The notes under the pieces: model-generated
Told to the model about the DNA's origin: nothing
The model's input: the letters and a program-made list of their open reading frames with translations, nothing else
The model's database searches: none
In this document: piece after piece, positions 21,008-28,676 of the stretch
How the letters are laid out: the number at the start of each line of letters is the position of its first letter
Position numbering within the stretch: the stretch's first letter is position 1
Made by a program: the position numbers and the translations under genes
Source: an uncultured bacterium
Lineage (GTDB): Bacteria; Actinomycetota; Coriobacteriia; Coriobacteriales; Coriobacteriaceae
Length of the DNA: 28,824 nucleotides
Direction of reading: 5' to 3'
NCBI GenBank assembly: GCA_905215205.1
Contig: CAJMPK010000005.1
Coordinates: forward strand, 1 to 28,824

Positions 21008-23368
21008 GTGAGGCTCGATACACTCGAGATTGGAAAGGACGCCGTTGTCGCATCGGTGGCATCGGACGACCAGGCACTCCGACAGCATATTTTGGACATG
21101 GGTCTAACGCCGGGCACCGAAGTCACCATGATGAAGTACGCCCCCATGGGCGACCCGCTCGAGATTCGCCTGCGTGGCTACGAGTTGACGCTGCGCAAGG
21201 ACGATGCCGCACGCATTGAGCTCGTGGATGTGCACGACACCGATACCGGCCCGCGCGCTAACGCCGCAATCGGCACGACGGAGCATCCGGCACTTGGCGA
21301 GGGGACGTATTCGCCCCGCGCCGCGAAGACGGCCGTGCCCGAGGGCGCGCCACTACATTTTGCCCTCGCCGGCAACCAAAACTGCGGCAAGACCACGCTG
21401 TTCAACCAACTGACGGGTTCCAACCAGCATGTCGGCAACTTTCCCGGCGTGACGGTCGACCGCAAGGACGGCACTATCCGTAACCATCCCGAGGCGAGTG
21501 TTACCGACCTGCCCGGCATCTATTCGCTGTCTCCGTACACGGGCGAAGAGATCGTCAGCCGTCAATTCATCTTGGACGAAAACCCCGACGCCATCATCGA
21601 CATCATCGACGCCACCAACATCGAGCGTAACCTGTACCTGACGCTGCAGCTCATGGAGCTCGACCGCCCCATGGTTATCGCGCTCAACATGATGGACGAG
21701 GTGACGGCCAACGGCGGCGCCGTGGACGTCAACCTGCTCGAGAGCCTGTTGGGCGCGCCTGTTGTCCCCATTAGCGCCGCCCGCAACGAGGGCATCGGCG
21801 AGCTGGTGGATCATGCCCTGCACGTGGCGCGCTTTCGCGAGCGCCCCGGTCGCCTGGACTTTTGTGCGCCCGACGGCCCGGACGGCGGTGCGCTGCATCG
21901 CTGCATCCACGGTATTGCTAACCTGATCGAGGACCATGCCGTGACGGCACACATCCCGGTGCGCTTTGCGGCGACCAAGCTGGTTGAGGGCGACGAACTG
22001 GTAACCGAGGCGCTTCACCTGGATCGCAATGAGCTCGACGCTATCGAGCACATCATTACCCAGATGGAGGGCGAGGCCGGCACCGACCGCCTATCTGCGC
22101 TGGCCGATATGCGTTTTAGCTTTATCGGCGACGTGTGCGGGCGTTGCGTCGTCAAGCAGCACGAGAGCCGCGAACACGTGCGCTCCGTCAAGATTGACCG
22201 CATCCTGACAGGTCGTTACACAGCCATTCCGGCGTTTCTGGTGATCATGGGCCTCGTCTTTTGGCTGACGTTTGGCGTGATCGGCGCGGCGTTGCAGGGA
22301 CTCATGGAGGACGGCATCGCGGTCATCATCGCCTCGGCCGATGCGGGCCTCAAGGCGTTCGGAACCAACGATGTGGTACGCTCGCTGGCTGTCGACGGCG
22401 TGCTTACGGGTGTGGGCAGCGTGCTGACCTTCCTGCCGATTATCGTCGTGCTCTTCTTGTTCCTCTCCATTCTGGAAGACTCGGGCTACATGGCGCGCGT
22501 GGCCTTTGTCATGGATAAGGTGTTGCGTCGCTTTGGCTTGTCGGGCCGCAGCTTCGTGCCCATGCTCGTCGGTTTTGGCTGTACCGTGCCGGCTATCATG
22601 TCGACCCGTACGCTCCCATCCGAGCACGACCGCAAGATGACGGTCATGCTCACACCGTTTATGAGCTGTTCAGCCAAGTTGCCGGTTTACGGCTTGCTGT
22701 GCGGAGCATTCTTCCCGCAGGCGACGGTCCCCGCCATGGTCTCGCTCTATCTGATCGGTATCGTGGTCGGCTGCATCGCGGCTTTGGTGCTCAACCGCAC
22801 GGCATTTAAGGGCGACCCGGTGCCGTTTATCATGGAGCTTCCCAATTACCGCCTACCGAGCGTCAAGACGACGGTGATGCTGGCATGGGATAAGGCCAAG
22901 GACTTCATCACCAAGGCCTTTACCATTATCTTTGCCGCTACGGTGGTCATCTGGTTCCTTCAGACGTTTGACATCCGCTTTAATGTGGTCGCCGATCAGT
23001 CGCAGAGCCTGCTTGCGGGTCTCGGCAGCATCATTGCGCCGGCGCTGACGCCGCTTGGGTTTGGCGACTGGCGTGCATCCACGGCGCTCGTCACCGGACT
23101 TATCGCCAAGGAGAGTGTCATCTCGACCCTCACGGTGCTTTTGGGCGCGACCTCGCCCGCGGCACTGTCGACCATGTTTTCGCCGTTTACCGCCTACGTG
23201 TTCCTGGTCTTTACGCTGCTGTACCCGCCGTGCGTGGCGTCCATCGGCGTCGTCAAGAGCGAGTTGGGCGCGCGCTATGCCGTGGCCGTATTCGCGTTTC
23301 AGGTCGCCGTTGCCTGGATCGTGGCGTTTGTCGTGCATTCGGTGGGCATATTGCTGGGGTTGGCTTAG
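21008..23368 (+). CDS. feoB: Ferrous iron transporter, FeoA-FeoB fusion
   Basis: A 786-residue inner-membrane Fe(II) importer. Residues about 1-75 are a FeoA (SH3-like) domain: LEIGKDAVVASV, RQHILDMGLTPGTEVTMM, YAPMGDPLEIRLRGYELTLR. A linker leads to the FeoB G domain: G1 GNQNCGKTT (122-130), HVGNFPGVTVDRKDG (141-155), G3 DLPG (167-170) and G4 NMMDEV. The membrane part has the two gate motifs GFGCTVPAIMSTRTL and MSCSAKLPVYGLLCG, and AKESVISTLTVL near the end. I chose GTG 21008 because GGGGGAGG (20991-20998) lies 9 nt upstream and it begins at the FeoA domain. In-frame ATGs upstream (20939, 20957) fall in the operator region. FeoC is absent. Confidence 0.93.
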   Translation: MRLDTLEIGKDAVVASVASDDQALRQHILDMGLTPGTEVTMMKYAPMGDPLEIRLRGYELTLRKDDAARIELVDVHDTDTGPRANAAIGTTEHPALGEGTYSPRAAKTAVPEGAPLHFALAGNQNCGKTTLFNQLTGSNQHVGNFPGVTVDRKDGTIRNHPEASVTDLPGIYSLSPYTGEEIVSRQFILDENPDAIIDIIDATNIERNLYLTLQLMELDRPMVIALNMMDEVTANGGAVDVNLLESLLGAPVVPISAARNEGIGELVDHALHVARFRERPGRLDFCAPDGPDGGALHRCIHGIANLIEDHAVTAHIPVRFAATKLVEGDELVTEALHLDRNELDAIEHIITQMEGEAGTDRLSALADMRFSFIGDVCGRCVVKQHESREHVRSVKIDRILTGRYTAIPAFLVIMGLVFWLTFGVIGAALQGLMEDGIAVIIASADAGLKAFGTNDVVRSLAVDGVLTGVGSVLTFLPIIVVLFLFLSILEDSGYMARVAFVMDKVLRRFGLSGRSFVPMLVGFGCTVPAIMSTRTLPSEHDRKMTVMLTPFMSCSAKLPVYGLLCGAFFPQATVPAMVSLYLIGIVVGCIAALVLNRTAFKGDPVPFIMELPNYRLPSVKTTVMLAWDKAKDFITKAFTIIFAATVVIWFLQTFDIRFNVVADQSQSLLAGLGSIIAPALTPLGFGDWRASTALVTGLIAKESVISTLTVLLGATSPAALSTMFSPFTAYVFLVFTLLYPPCVASIGVVKSELGARYAVAVFAFQVAVAWIVAFVVHSVGILLGLA

Positions 23369-23410
23369 TTATGAATTGACGGCGCAACCTCTGTGTATCG
23401 AATTGTTTTC

Positions 23411-23455
23411 GGCCCCGCATCTGTACTGACGGATGCGGGGCCGTTGCTATATAAT
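23411..23455 (+). promoter_or_regulatory. feoAB terminator hairpin fused to the promoter of the MFS gene
   Basis: GGCCCCGCATC (23411-23421) and GATGCGGGGCC (23432-23442) form an 11-bp stem with a poor T-run (GTTGCTATAT). TATAAT at 23450-23455 is a perfect -10 box, and CTGACG at 23426-23431, inside the hairpin, is the best -35. The terminator and the next promoter therefore share sequence. Confidence 0.6.
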
Positions 23456-23488
23456 CGCCTCCGCTCAAAATGATTGGAGAAGTTATAT

Positions 23489-24685
23489 ATGAGTCAAGCA
23501 AGACAAGATGGCATCTCACTCAAGCAGTGGCTCCCACTCGTCGGGCTCACCTGCTGTGCGTTCGTGTTCAACACGTCGGAGTTTATGCCCATCGGCCTTT
23601 TGACTGATATCGCCGCGTCGTTCTCGCTCACCGAGGCCCAGGCGGGCATCATGATCTCGGTCTATGCCTGGGGCGTCATGCTGCTGTCGCTGCCGCTCAT
23701 GGTGTTTGCCTCGCGCTTTGAGTTCAAGCGGATGCTGCTGGGCGTGCTGGCCGTGTTCTCGCTCGGTCAGTTCCTGTCCGCTGTGGCGCCGACCTATCCC
23801 ATCCTGGTCTGCGCGCGCCTGGTGGTCGCTTGCGCACATGCCGTGTTCTGGTCAGTCGCCTCGATCATGGCCTCGCGCCTGGTCGACACTCGCCACGGCG
23901 CGCTCGCCATCAGCATGATCGCTTCGGGCTCGTCCATCGCGCAGATCTTTGGCCTGCCTCTCGGTCGCGCCATTGGCTTGGCCGTGGGCTGGCGCATGAC
24001 GTTTGCCGTGGTCGGGGGCCTCTCAGCCATCGCGGTCGTCTACCAGGCAGCGGTTTTCCCGGCCATGCCGGCGGGTGAGCGCTTTACTGTCAAACAGCTG
24101 CCCGAGCTGCTCAAGAACCCGCTCCTCATCGCGCTCTACGCAGTCACGGTCTTCATGGCGACCGGCTATTACGCAAGCTACAGCTATATCGAGCCCTTCC
24201 TGGCACAGGTCGCGCACGTCGATGCGGGCGCCATCACCATGACGCTGACGGCGTTTGGCTGCTCTGGTTTGCTCGGAAGCTGGCTGTTTGGCCGTCTGTT
24301 CGACGGGCACCGCTTCCCGTTCTTGGCTATTACGCTCTCCGGCGTGCCGGTGGCTCTGCTGCTTATGGCCCCCGCAGCCTCGGCGCTCGTGTTGGTGCTT
24401 GCCGTCTGCGCGCTGTGGGGTTGCTGCGCCACGGCCTTTAACGTGGCGTTTCAGGCCGAGCTCATCAAGTACACGCCCGCGGATTCGTCGGCTGTCGCCA
24501 TGTCGATCTTCTCGGGTCTGTTCAATCTGGGTATCGGCACGGGCACCGCAATCGGCGGCGCCGTGGTTTCGGGTCCCGGTATCGCTTGGATCGGCTTCGT
24601 GGGCGGGGCGATTGCCGTCGTGGGCGTCATTCTCGCCATCACGGTGATGTTCCCAGCCATCCGTCGCGCCAAGCCCGTCGCCTAA
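23489..24685 (+). CDS. sotB: MFS transporter, SotB/AraJ-like sugar efflux family
   Basis: A 398-residue 12-helix proton-driven exporter. It resembles E. coli SotB (YdeA) along its length: FNTSEFMPIGLLTDIAASFS near the N-terminus, AGIMISVYAWGVMLLSLPLM in helix 2, RLVVACAHAVFWSVASIMAS, ASGSSIAQIFGLPLGRAIG, GWRMTFAVVGG and SYSYIEPFLAQVA in the middle, and FSGLFNLGIGTGTAIGGAVV near the end. SotB exports arabinose and related sugars; actual substrates here are not known. GGAGAA (23476-23481) is 7 nt before the ATG at 23489, which I prefer to the TTG at 23474. Family B copy B2 follows. Confidence 0.93.
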   Translation: MSQARQDGISLKQWLPLVGLTCCAFVFNTSEFMPIGLLTDIAASFSLTEAQAGIMISVYAWGVMLLSLPLMVFASRFEFKRMLLGVLAVFSLGQFLSAVAPTYPILVCARLVVACAHAVFWSVASIMASRLVDTRHGALAISMIASGSSIAQIFGLPLGRAIGLAVGWRMTFAVVGGLSAIAVVYQAAVFPAMPAGERFTVKQLPELLKNPLLIALYAVTVFMATGYYASYSYIEPFLAQVAHVDAGAITMTLTAFGCSGLLGSWLFGRLFDGHRFPFLAITLSGVPVALLLMAPAASALVLVLAVCALWGCCATAFNVAFQAELIKYTPADSSAVAMSIFSGLFNLGIGTGTAIGGAVVSGPGIAWIGFVGGAIAVVGVILAITVMFPAIRRAKPVA

Positions 24686-24700
24686 TCACGTCCCCTCATC

Positions 24701-24775
24701 AGTTGCGGTGGAATAGTTCCTGTTTAAGGCCTCTGAAGGCCCAGGCAGGAACTATTCCACCGTAACTTATTTTGG
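24701..24775. repeat. Family B long inverted repeat, copy B2
   Basis: AGTTGCGGTGGAATAGTTCC (24701-24720) pairs with GGAACTATTCCACCGTAACT (24748-24767), with one G-U mismatch. The 27-nt centre contains AAGGCCTCTGAAGGCC. It is followed by TATTTTGGG. The arms match copy B1 at 16902-16964, 7.7 kb away. It lies behind the sotB-like gene and may terminate it. Confidence 0.85.
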
Positions 24776-24838
24776 GGGAGAGGATACAAGCTGGACATAC
24801 AATGGATGTCGTTATGTTGAGCTTACCGGGAGGTTGCT

Positions 24839-26215
24839 ATGTGGGCATACGAGACGACGTTCTACCAGATTTATCCGCTGGGCTTTTGCGGAGCTCCGCG
24901 CGAGAATGCCGCACCCGTTGCCGAGGACGAACTCTCTCAAGCTGCCGGCACTGCACCCAGCCCCGATGCCCCCATCATGAAGATTGCCCAATGGGCCGAC
25001 TACCTGCAAAAACTCGGCGTTGGAGCTGTGCTCATCAACCCGCCGCTCGAGTCCGATAGCCATGGCTACGATACGCGTAGCCTACGCCATATCGATCGAC
25101 GCCTGGGTGGGGATGCCGACTTTGCCGCCGTGTGCGAGACGCTGCATGCCCACGGCATCCGCGTGGTACTCGACGCCGTCTTCAACCACGTCGGTCGCGG
25201 CTTTTGGGCCTTCCGCGATGTGCAGGAGCGCAAGTGGGACTCGCCCTATAAGGACTGGTTCCACATTAGCTTTGACGGCGACTCCTGCTATGGCGACGGC
25301 TTTTGGTACGAGGGCTGGGAAGGCCATTTTGAGCTTGTGAAGCTCAACCTGCAAAATCCCGCCGTGGTCGATTACCTGCTCGAGTCCGTGCGCCGTTGGG
25401 CCGACGTCTTTGGCGTCGACGGCCTGCGTCTGGACGTTGCCTATATGCTCGACCGCGACTTTATGCGCCGCCTGCACGCCTTTACCCGTGAGCTCAAGCC
25501 CGACTTTGTGCTGATCGGCGAGACGCTCCACGGCGACTACAACCAGATCGTCAACGACGAGATGCTCGACTCCTGCACCAACTACGAGTGTTACAAGGGC
25601 CTGTACTCCAGCTTTAACTCGGTTAACATGTTCGAGATTGCGCACTCGCTGCACCGCCAGTTTGGCGGCGATCCGTGGTGCATCTACCGTGGCAAGCACC
25701 TGCTGTCGTTTGTCGACAACCACGACGTGCCGCGCCTGGCAAGCATCCTCACCGACAAGTCGTGCCTGCGTCCCGCCTATGGCATGCTCTTTGGCATGCC
25801 GGGCATCCCGTGCGTCTACTACGGCAGCGAGTGGGGAATTGCCGGCGAAAAGGGCGGTCCCGATGGTGACTGGGCGCTGCGCCCTGCGCTCGATGAGCCT
25901 GCGCCCAACGAGCTGACGGCCTTCATCAAGCAGCTCGCGCACCTGCGCTCGGCCGACGACGCGGCGGCCCGTGCCCTCAACTACGGCGCGTATCGCAACG
26001 TGTTGATTCAGAACAAGCAGCTGCTGTTCGAGCGCGCCTGTGACAGCGCGACGGTACTCGTGGCGGTGAATGCCGTGGACGAGCCTTACACCTTTGGCGC
26101 CGGCGAGCTAAACGGCTCCTTTGTCGATCTGCTTGCCAACGGCATGCCCACAGTCGAGCTGGCGGGCTCCCTTGAGCTTGCGCCCTACGAGGTGCGCTAT
26201 CTGTTGAGGGCCTAG
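24839..26215 (+). CDS. GH13 alpha-amylase-family glycoside hydrolase (intracellular maltodextrin type)
   Basis: A 458-residue (beta/alpha)8 glycosidase without signal peptide, so acting on imported alpha-glucans. The GH13 conserved regions are complete: LDAVFNHVG (111-119), DGLRLDVAY (nucleophile D199), LIGETLHGD (acid/base E228) and LLSFVDNHDVPR (D296), followed by MPGIPCVYYGSEWGI. The catalytic domain starts at residue 1 and a small beta C-terminal domain ends it. The N-terminal domain typical of neopullulanase/cyclomaltodextrinase is missing. Residues about 19-46 are an Ala/Pro-rich insertion in the first loop. GGGAGG lies 5 nt upstream. The glycosylase gene begins 3 nt after its stop. Confidence 0.95.
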   Translation: MWAYETTFYQIYPLGFCGAPRENAAPVAEDELSQAAGTAPSPDAPIMKIAQWADYLQKLGVGAVLINPPLESDSHGYDTRSLRHIDRRLGGDADFAAVCETLHAHGIRVVLDAVFNHVGRGFWAFRDVQERKWDSPYKDWFHISFDGDSCYGDGFWYEGWEGHFELVKLNLQNPAVVDYLLESVRRWADVFGVDGLRLDVAYMLDRDFMRRLHAFTRELKPDFVLIGETLHGDYNQIVNDEMLDSCTNYECYKGLYSSFNSVNMFEIAHSLHRQFGGDPWCIYRGKHLLSFVDNHDVPRLASILTDKSCLRPAYGMLFGMPGIPCVYYGSEWGIAGEKGGPDGDWALRPALDEPAPNELTAFIKQLAHLRSADDAAARALNYGAYRNVLIQNKQLLFERACDSATVLVAVNAVDEPYTFGAGELNGSFVDLLANGMPTVELAGSLELAPYEVRYLLRA

Positions 26216-26218
26216 ACC

Positions 26219-26782
26219 ATGGCAGCGTCTGACGAGGGCTATCAACATATTGAGCATGGGTTTGAGCCCGTGTTTGACCAGCGCTCGCGTGTTTTGGTGC
26301 TGGGGTCGTTTCCCTCGGTGCTTTCGCGCGCCAATGCCTTTTATTACGGCAATCCTCAGAATCGCTTTTGGCACGTGATGACCGCGTGCCTCGGTGTGCC
26401 TGTGCCACCCAACGAGGGCGACCCTTTGGCAAGCGGTGAGCCCGCGACGCTCGATGTCTCGATTGCGGCCAAGCGATCCATGCTGCTGAACGGCGGCGTA
26501 GCCCTGTGGGATGTGATCGAGAGCTGCGACATTAAGGGCTCGAGCGACGCGAGCATTCGCGACGTTGTGCCGGCACATATCGAGCGCATTACCGATGCTG
26601 CGTCGATCGAGGTCGTTGTCTGTAACGGCGGTACGGCAGGGCGACTCTACAAACGCTACTTGCAAGATCGGACGGGGCTGCCCGCCATCGTCCTGCCCTC
26701 GACAAGTCCCGCCAATGCCGCCTGGCGCCTGGAACGTCTTGTTGAGCGTTGGCACGAAGCCGTTGACTGGGCTGTTATTTAA
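26219..26782 (+). CDS. DNA-deoxyinosine glycosylase (uracil-DNA glycosylase superfamily, HDG type)
   Basis: A base-excision repair enzyme predicted to remove hypoxanthine (deaminated adenine) from DNA. The 187-residue protein has the family pattern LGSFPSVLSRANAFYYGNPQ (28-47) followed by NRFW, then LLNGGVALWDVIESCD (89-104), VVVCNGG (132-138) and the C-terminal loop LPSTSPANAAW (159-169). These match the mug/HDG-like family annotated as DNA-deoxyinosine glycosylase. Its ATG lies 3 nt after the amylase stop, so the two are on one transcript, with the ribosome site presumably in the end of the amylase gene. The combination is functionally unexpected. Confidence 0.88.
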   Translation: MAASDEGYQHIEHGFEPVFDQRSRVLVLGSFPSVLSRANAFYYGNPQNRFWHVMTACLGVPVPPNEGDPLASGEPATLDVSIAAKRSMLLNGGVALWDVIESCDIKGSSDASIRDVVPAHIERITDAASIEVVVCNGGTAGRLYKRYLQDRTGLPAIVLPSTSPANAAWRLERLVERWHEAVDWAVI

Positions 26783-26783
26783 T

Positions 26784-27446
26784 TTAGATTTTTGTTTGAG
26801 CGTGGGCGCCCAGACGTTTCAGAACGCCTCGCCAGATCGGCGCGGGCACGGCTGGCTCGGCGCAAACCATGCCGTCGGCGTCGACGTTGGCGGCATTGCC
26901 GCCGCCAAGTCGCTGTGCATGCTCGACGGAGCAGCCCATGCGCACAGCGCCCACAAGCTTATCCATCGCTTCCGAAAATGGTCGGCGCAAGAGGCCCATG
27001 CGTGGGGAATGGCGAAGCGCTGCGATGCCGCTGCCGGCGCAGATGGCAACGCCGCCACACCACAATTGGTCATGGCGCTCACATGCCTTGTGCAAGCGAA
27101 CGGCGGTCCCACGCGCCTGCTCAGCGTCCTGTTGTGCGGCTCGAATCGCGGCATAGACACGCGTTCCCGTATTGCCAAAGCGCTCAAGCGCCTGCTCGAT
27201 GGCTGTCAACGTCTCATCGTCAGCCACATCTTCAATGGCTAGCACGATGCCATCGGCAACGCTGCCGGCGTCAGTTGCCTTCAAGTCAACCGGGCGGGGG
27301 AGCGCGGTGCCGGAAAGCCGGGCATAGGCGGCGATGGCATCCTGTAGGTCCCAAAGCAAAAACTCAAGATCGGCGCTATTGGGGATGCTGACATACGCAA
27401 TGGTTTGCAACGTTTTTGGTACATCGCCGCGTGCGGTCGTCTCCAT
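26784..27446 (-). CDS. Uncharacterised protein, possible flavodoxin-like fold
   Basis: I do not recognise this 220-residue protein. It starts METTARGDVPKTLQTIAYVS and ends RLGAHAQTKI. A segment at about 130-170 (LWCGGVAICAGSGIAALRHS, then PRMGLLRRPFSEAMDKLVGA) is reminiscent of NAD(P)H-dependent FMN reductases/flavodoxins, where a GG-[IV]-[AG] turn is followed by PxG and a helix. The N-terminal half is alternating strands and Ala-rich helices. It has no signal peptide or membrane helix. It faces the glycosylase gene tail to tail with 1 nt between. The ribosome site AGGAGG is only 1 nt from the ATG, unusually tight, and there is no other good start. Function unknown. Confidence 0.7.
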   Translation of the reverse strand: METTARGDVPKTLQTIAYVSIPNSADLEFLLWDLQDAIAAYARLSGTALPRPVDLKATDAGSVADGIVLAIEDVADDETLTAIEQALERFGNTGTRVYAAIRAAQQDAEQARGTAVRLHKACERHDQLWCGGVAICAGSGIAALRHSPRMGLLRRPFSEAMDKLVGAVRMGCSVEHAQRLGGGNAANVDADGMVCAEPAVPAPIWRGVLKRLGAHAQTKI

Positions 27447-27539
27447 GCCTCCTCCTTTCCGGTTGGTTTCCGTTTAGGTTACACCGTCTGGCGGCGCCCC
27501 GCCGCGCTATCCTAGTGCAACCCTTACGAAAGGAACGCC

Positions 27540-28676
27540 ATGCGTCTGTCCATGAACACCTCGCTTGCCACACTCAAGCCTTCCGGTATCCGCCGGATCA
27601 ACGCACTCGCCGCCCAGCATCCAGGGTGCATCGCGCTCGCGCTCGGCGAGCCCGATTTTCCCACGCCCGACGTGATTAGCGCCGAGGTGACCGCTTCGTT
27701 GGACCGCGGCGACACGCACTATCCGCCCAACAACGGTCGTCCCGCCCTGCGCGAGGCGCTGTCCAAATATATGGGTGACGCGGGCCTGGCGTTTTCCGCC
27801 GATGAGGTCATCCTGACCGACGGCGCGACCGAGGCCCTGTCGGCAACATTCATGGCTATGCTCAACCCCGGCGACGAGGTCATTATCCCCACGCCGGCCT
27901 TTGGCCTGTACGAGAGCATCGTCGTGGCCAATCACGCCAAAGCGGTCTTTTTGGATACGGAGCCTGCGCAATTCCAGATCGATGAGGAGGCGCTTCGTGC
28001 CTGCGTGACGCCGGCGACTAAGGCCATCGTCATCTGCACGCCCAACAATCCTACGGGCTGCATTCTCAACGCGGCATCGCTCGACGCCGTGGCACACGTA
28101 GCGGAGCAGGCGGGCATCTACGTAGTCTGCGACGACGTATACAACCGACTCGTCTATGTGGACGGCTACGAGCGCTTCGCCCAGCGACACCCGGAGCTGC
28201 GCGAGCAGACGGTCGTCATCGAGAGCTTCTCTAAGCCCTGGGCCATGACCGGCTGGCGCCTGGGCTGGCTCGCAGCGGCAACCCCCGTCATCGCCGAGAT
28301 CGCAAAGGCTCACCAATACTTAGTATCGAGCGCCGTCTCCTTCGAGATGGACGCCGCAGCCCGAGCCCTCACCGTCGACCCCACCCCCATGCTAGAAGTC
28401 TACCGAGCTCGTCGCAAACGTGTACTCGCAGCCTTAAACGCCATGGGCCTCGACGCAGTAGAGCCCGCAGGAGCCTTCTACACCTTCCCGAGCATCAAAA
28501 AGTTCGGCCTAACCAGCGAAGACTTCTGCATCAAAGCTATCAAAGAGGCAAACGTAGCCCTAGTCCCGGGCGACTGCTTCGGAACCGAAGGCCACATCCG
28601 CCTCAGCTACTGCGTCTCCGACCAAGATTTGGACGAAGGCCTCCGCCGCCTGTCCACCTTCATTTCAACCTTGTAG
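27540..28676 (+). CDS. Pyridoxal-phosphate aminotransferase, class I/II (aspartate aminotransferase-like)
   Basis: A 378-residue PLP enzyme of fold type I. The motifs are complete: LALGEPDFPTP (33-43), YPPNNGRPALREAL (61-74), DGATEAL (94-100), CTPNNPTGCIL (167-177, binding the cofactor and carboxylate), CDDVYNRLVY (197-206, PLP-binding Asp) and the Schiff-base lysine in SFSKPWAMTGWRLGW (K232). The C-terminal domain has GAFYTFPSI and VPGDCFGTEGHIRLSY. It resembles PatA/AspC-type enzymes; amino-acid specificity is not determined. AAAGGA lies 6 nt upstream of the ATG. From about 28310 the codon use changes clearly (A-ending GTA, CTA, GCA, GAA; only TTC for Phe). Confidence 0.94.
   Translation: MRLSMNTSLATLKPSGIRRINALAAQHPGCIALALGEPDFPTPDVISAEVTASLDRGDTHYPPNNGRPALREALSKYMGDAGLAFSADEVILTDGATEALSATFMAMLNPGDEVIIPTPAFGLYESIVVANHAKAVFLDTEPAQFQIDEEALRACVTPATKAIVICTPNNPTGCILNAASLDAVAHVAEQAGIYVVCDDVYNRLVYVDGYERFAQRHPELREQTVVIESFSKPWAMTGWRLGWLAAATPVIAEIAKAHQYLVSSAVSFEMDAAARALTVDPTPMLEVYRARRKRVLAALNAMGLDAVEPAGAFYTFPSIKKFGLTSEDFCIKAIKEANVALVPGDCFGTEGHIRLSYCVSDQDLDEGLRRLSTFISTL

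Noticed and set aside
20320..21147. 275-codon open frame on the minus strand across the family C array
   Set aside because: Its protein is a translation of the palindromic units (repeated GNCGPES/ETGRGFPE-like segments), it crosses the antiporter terminator and the feoAB promoter and operator, and overlaps the FeoA domain.
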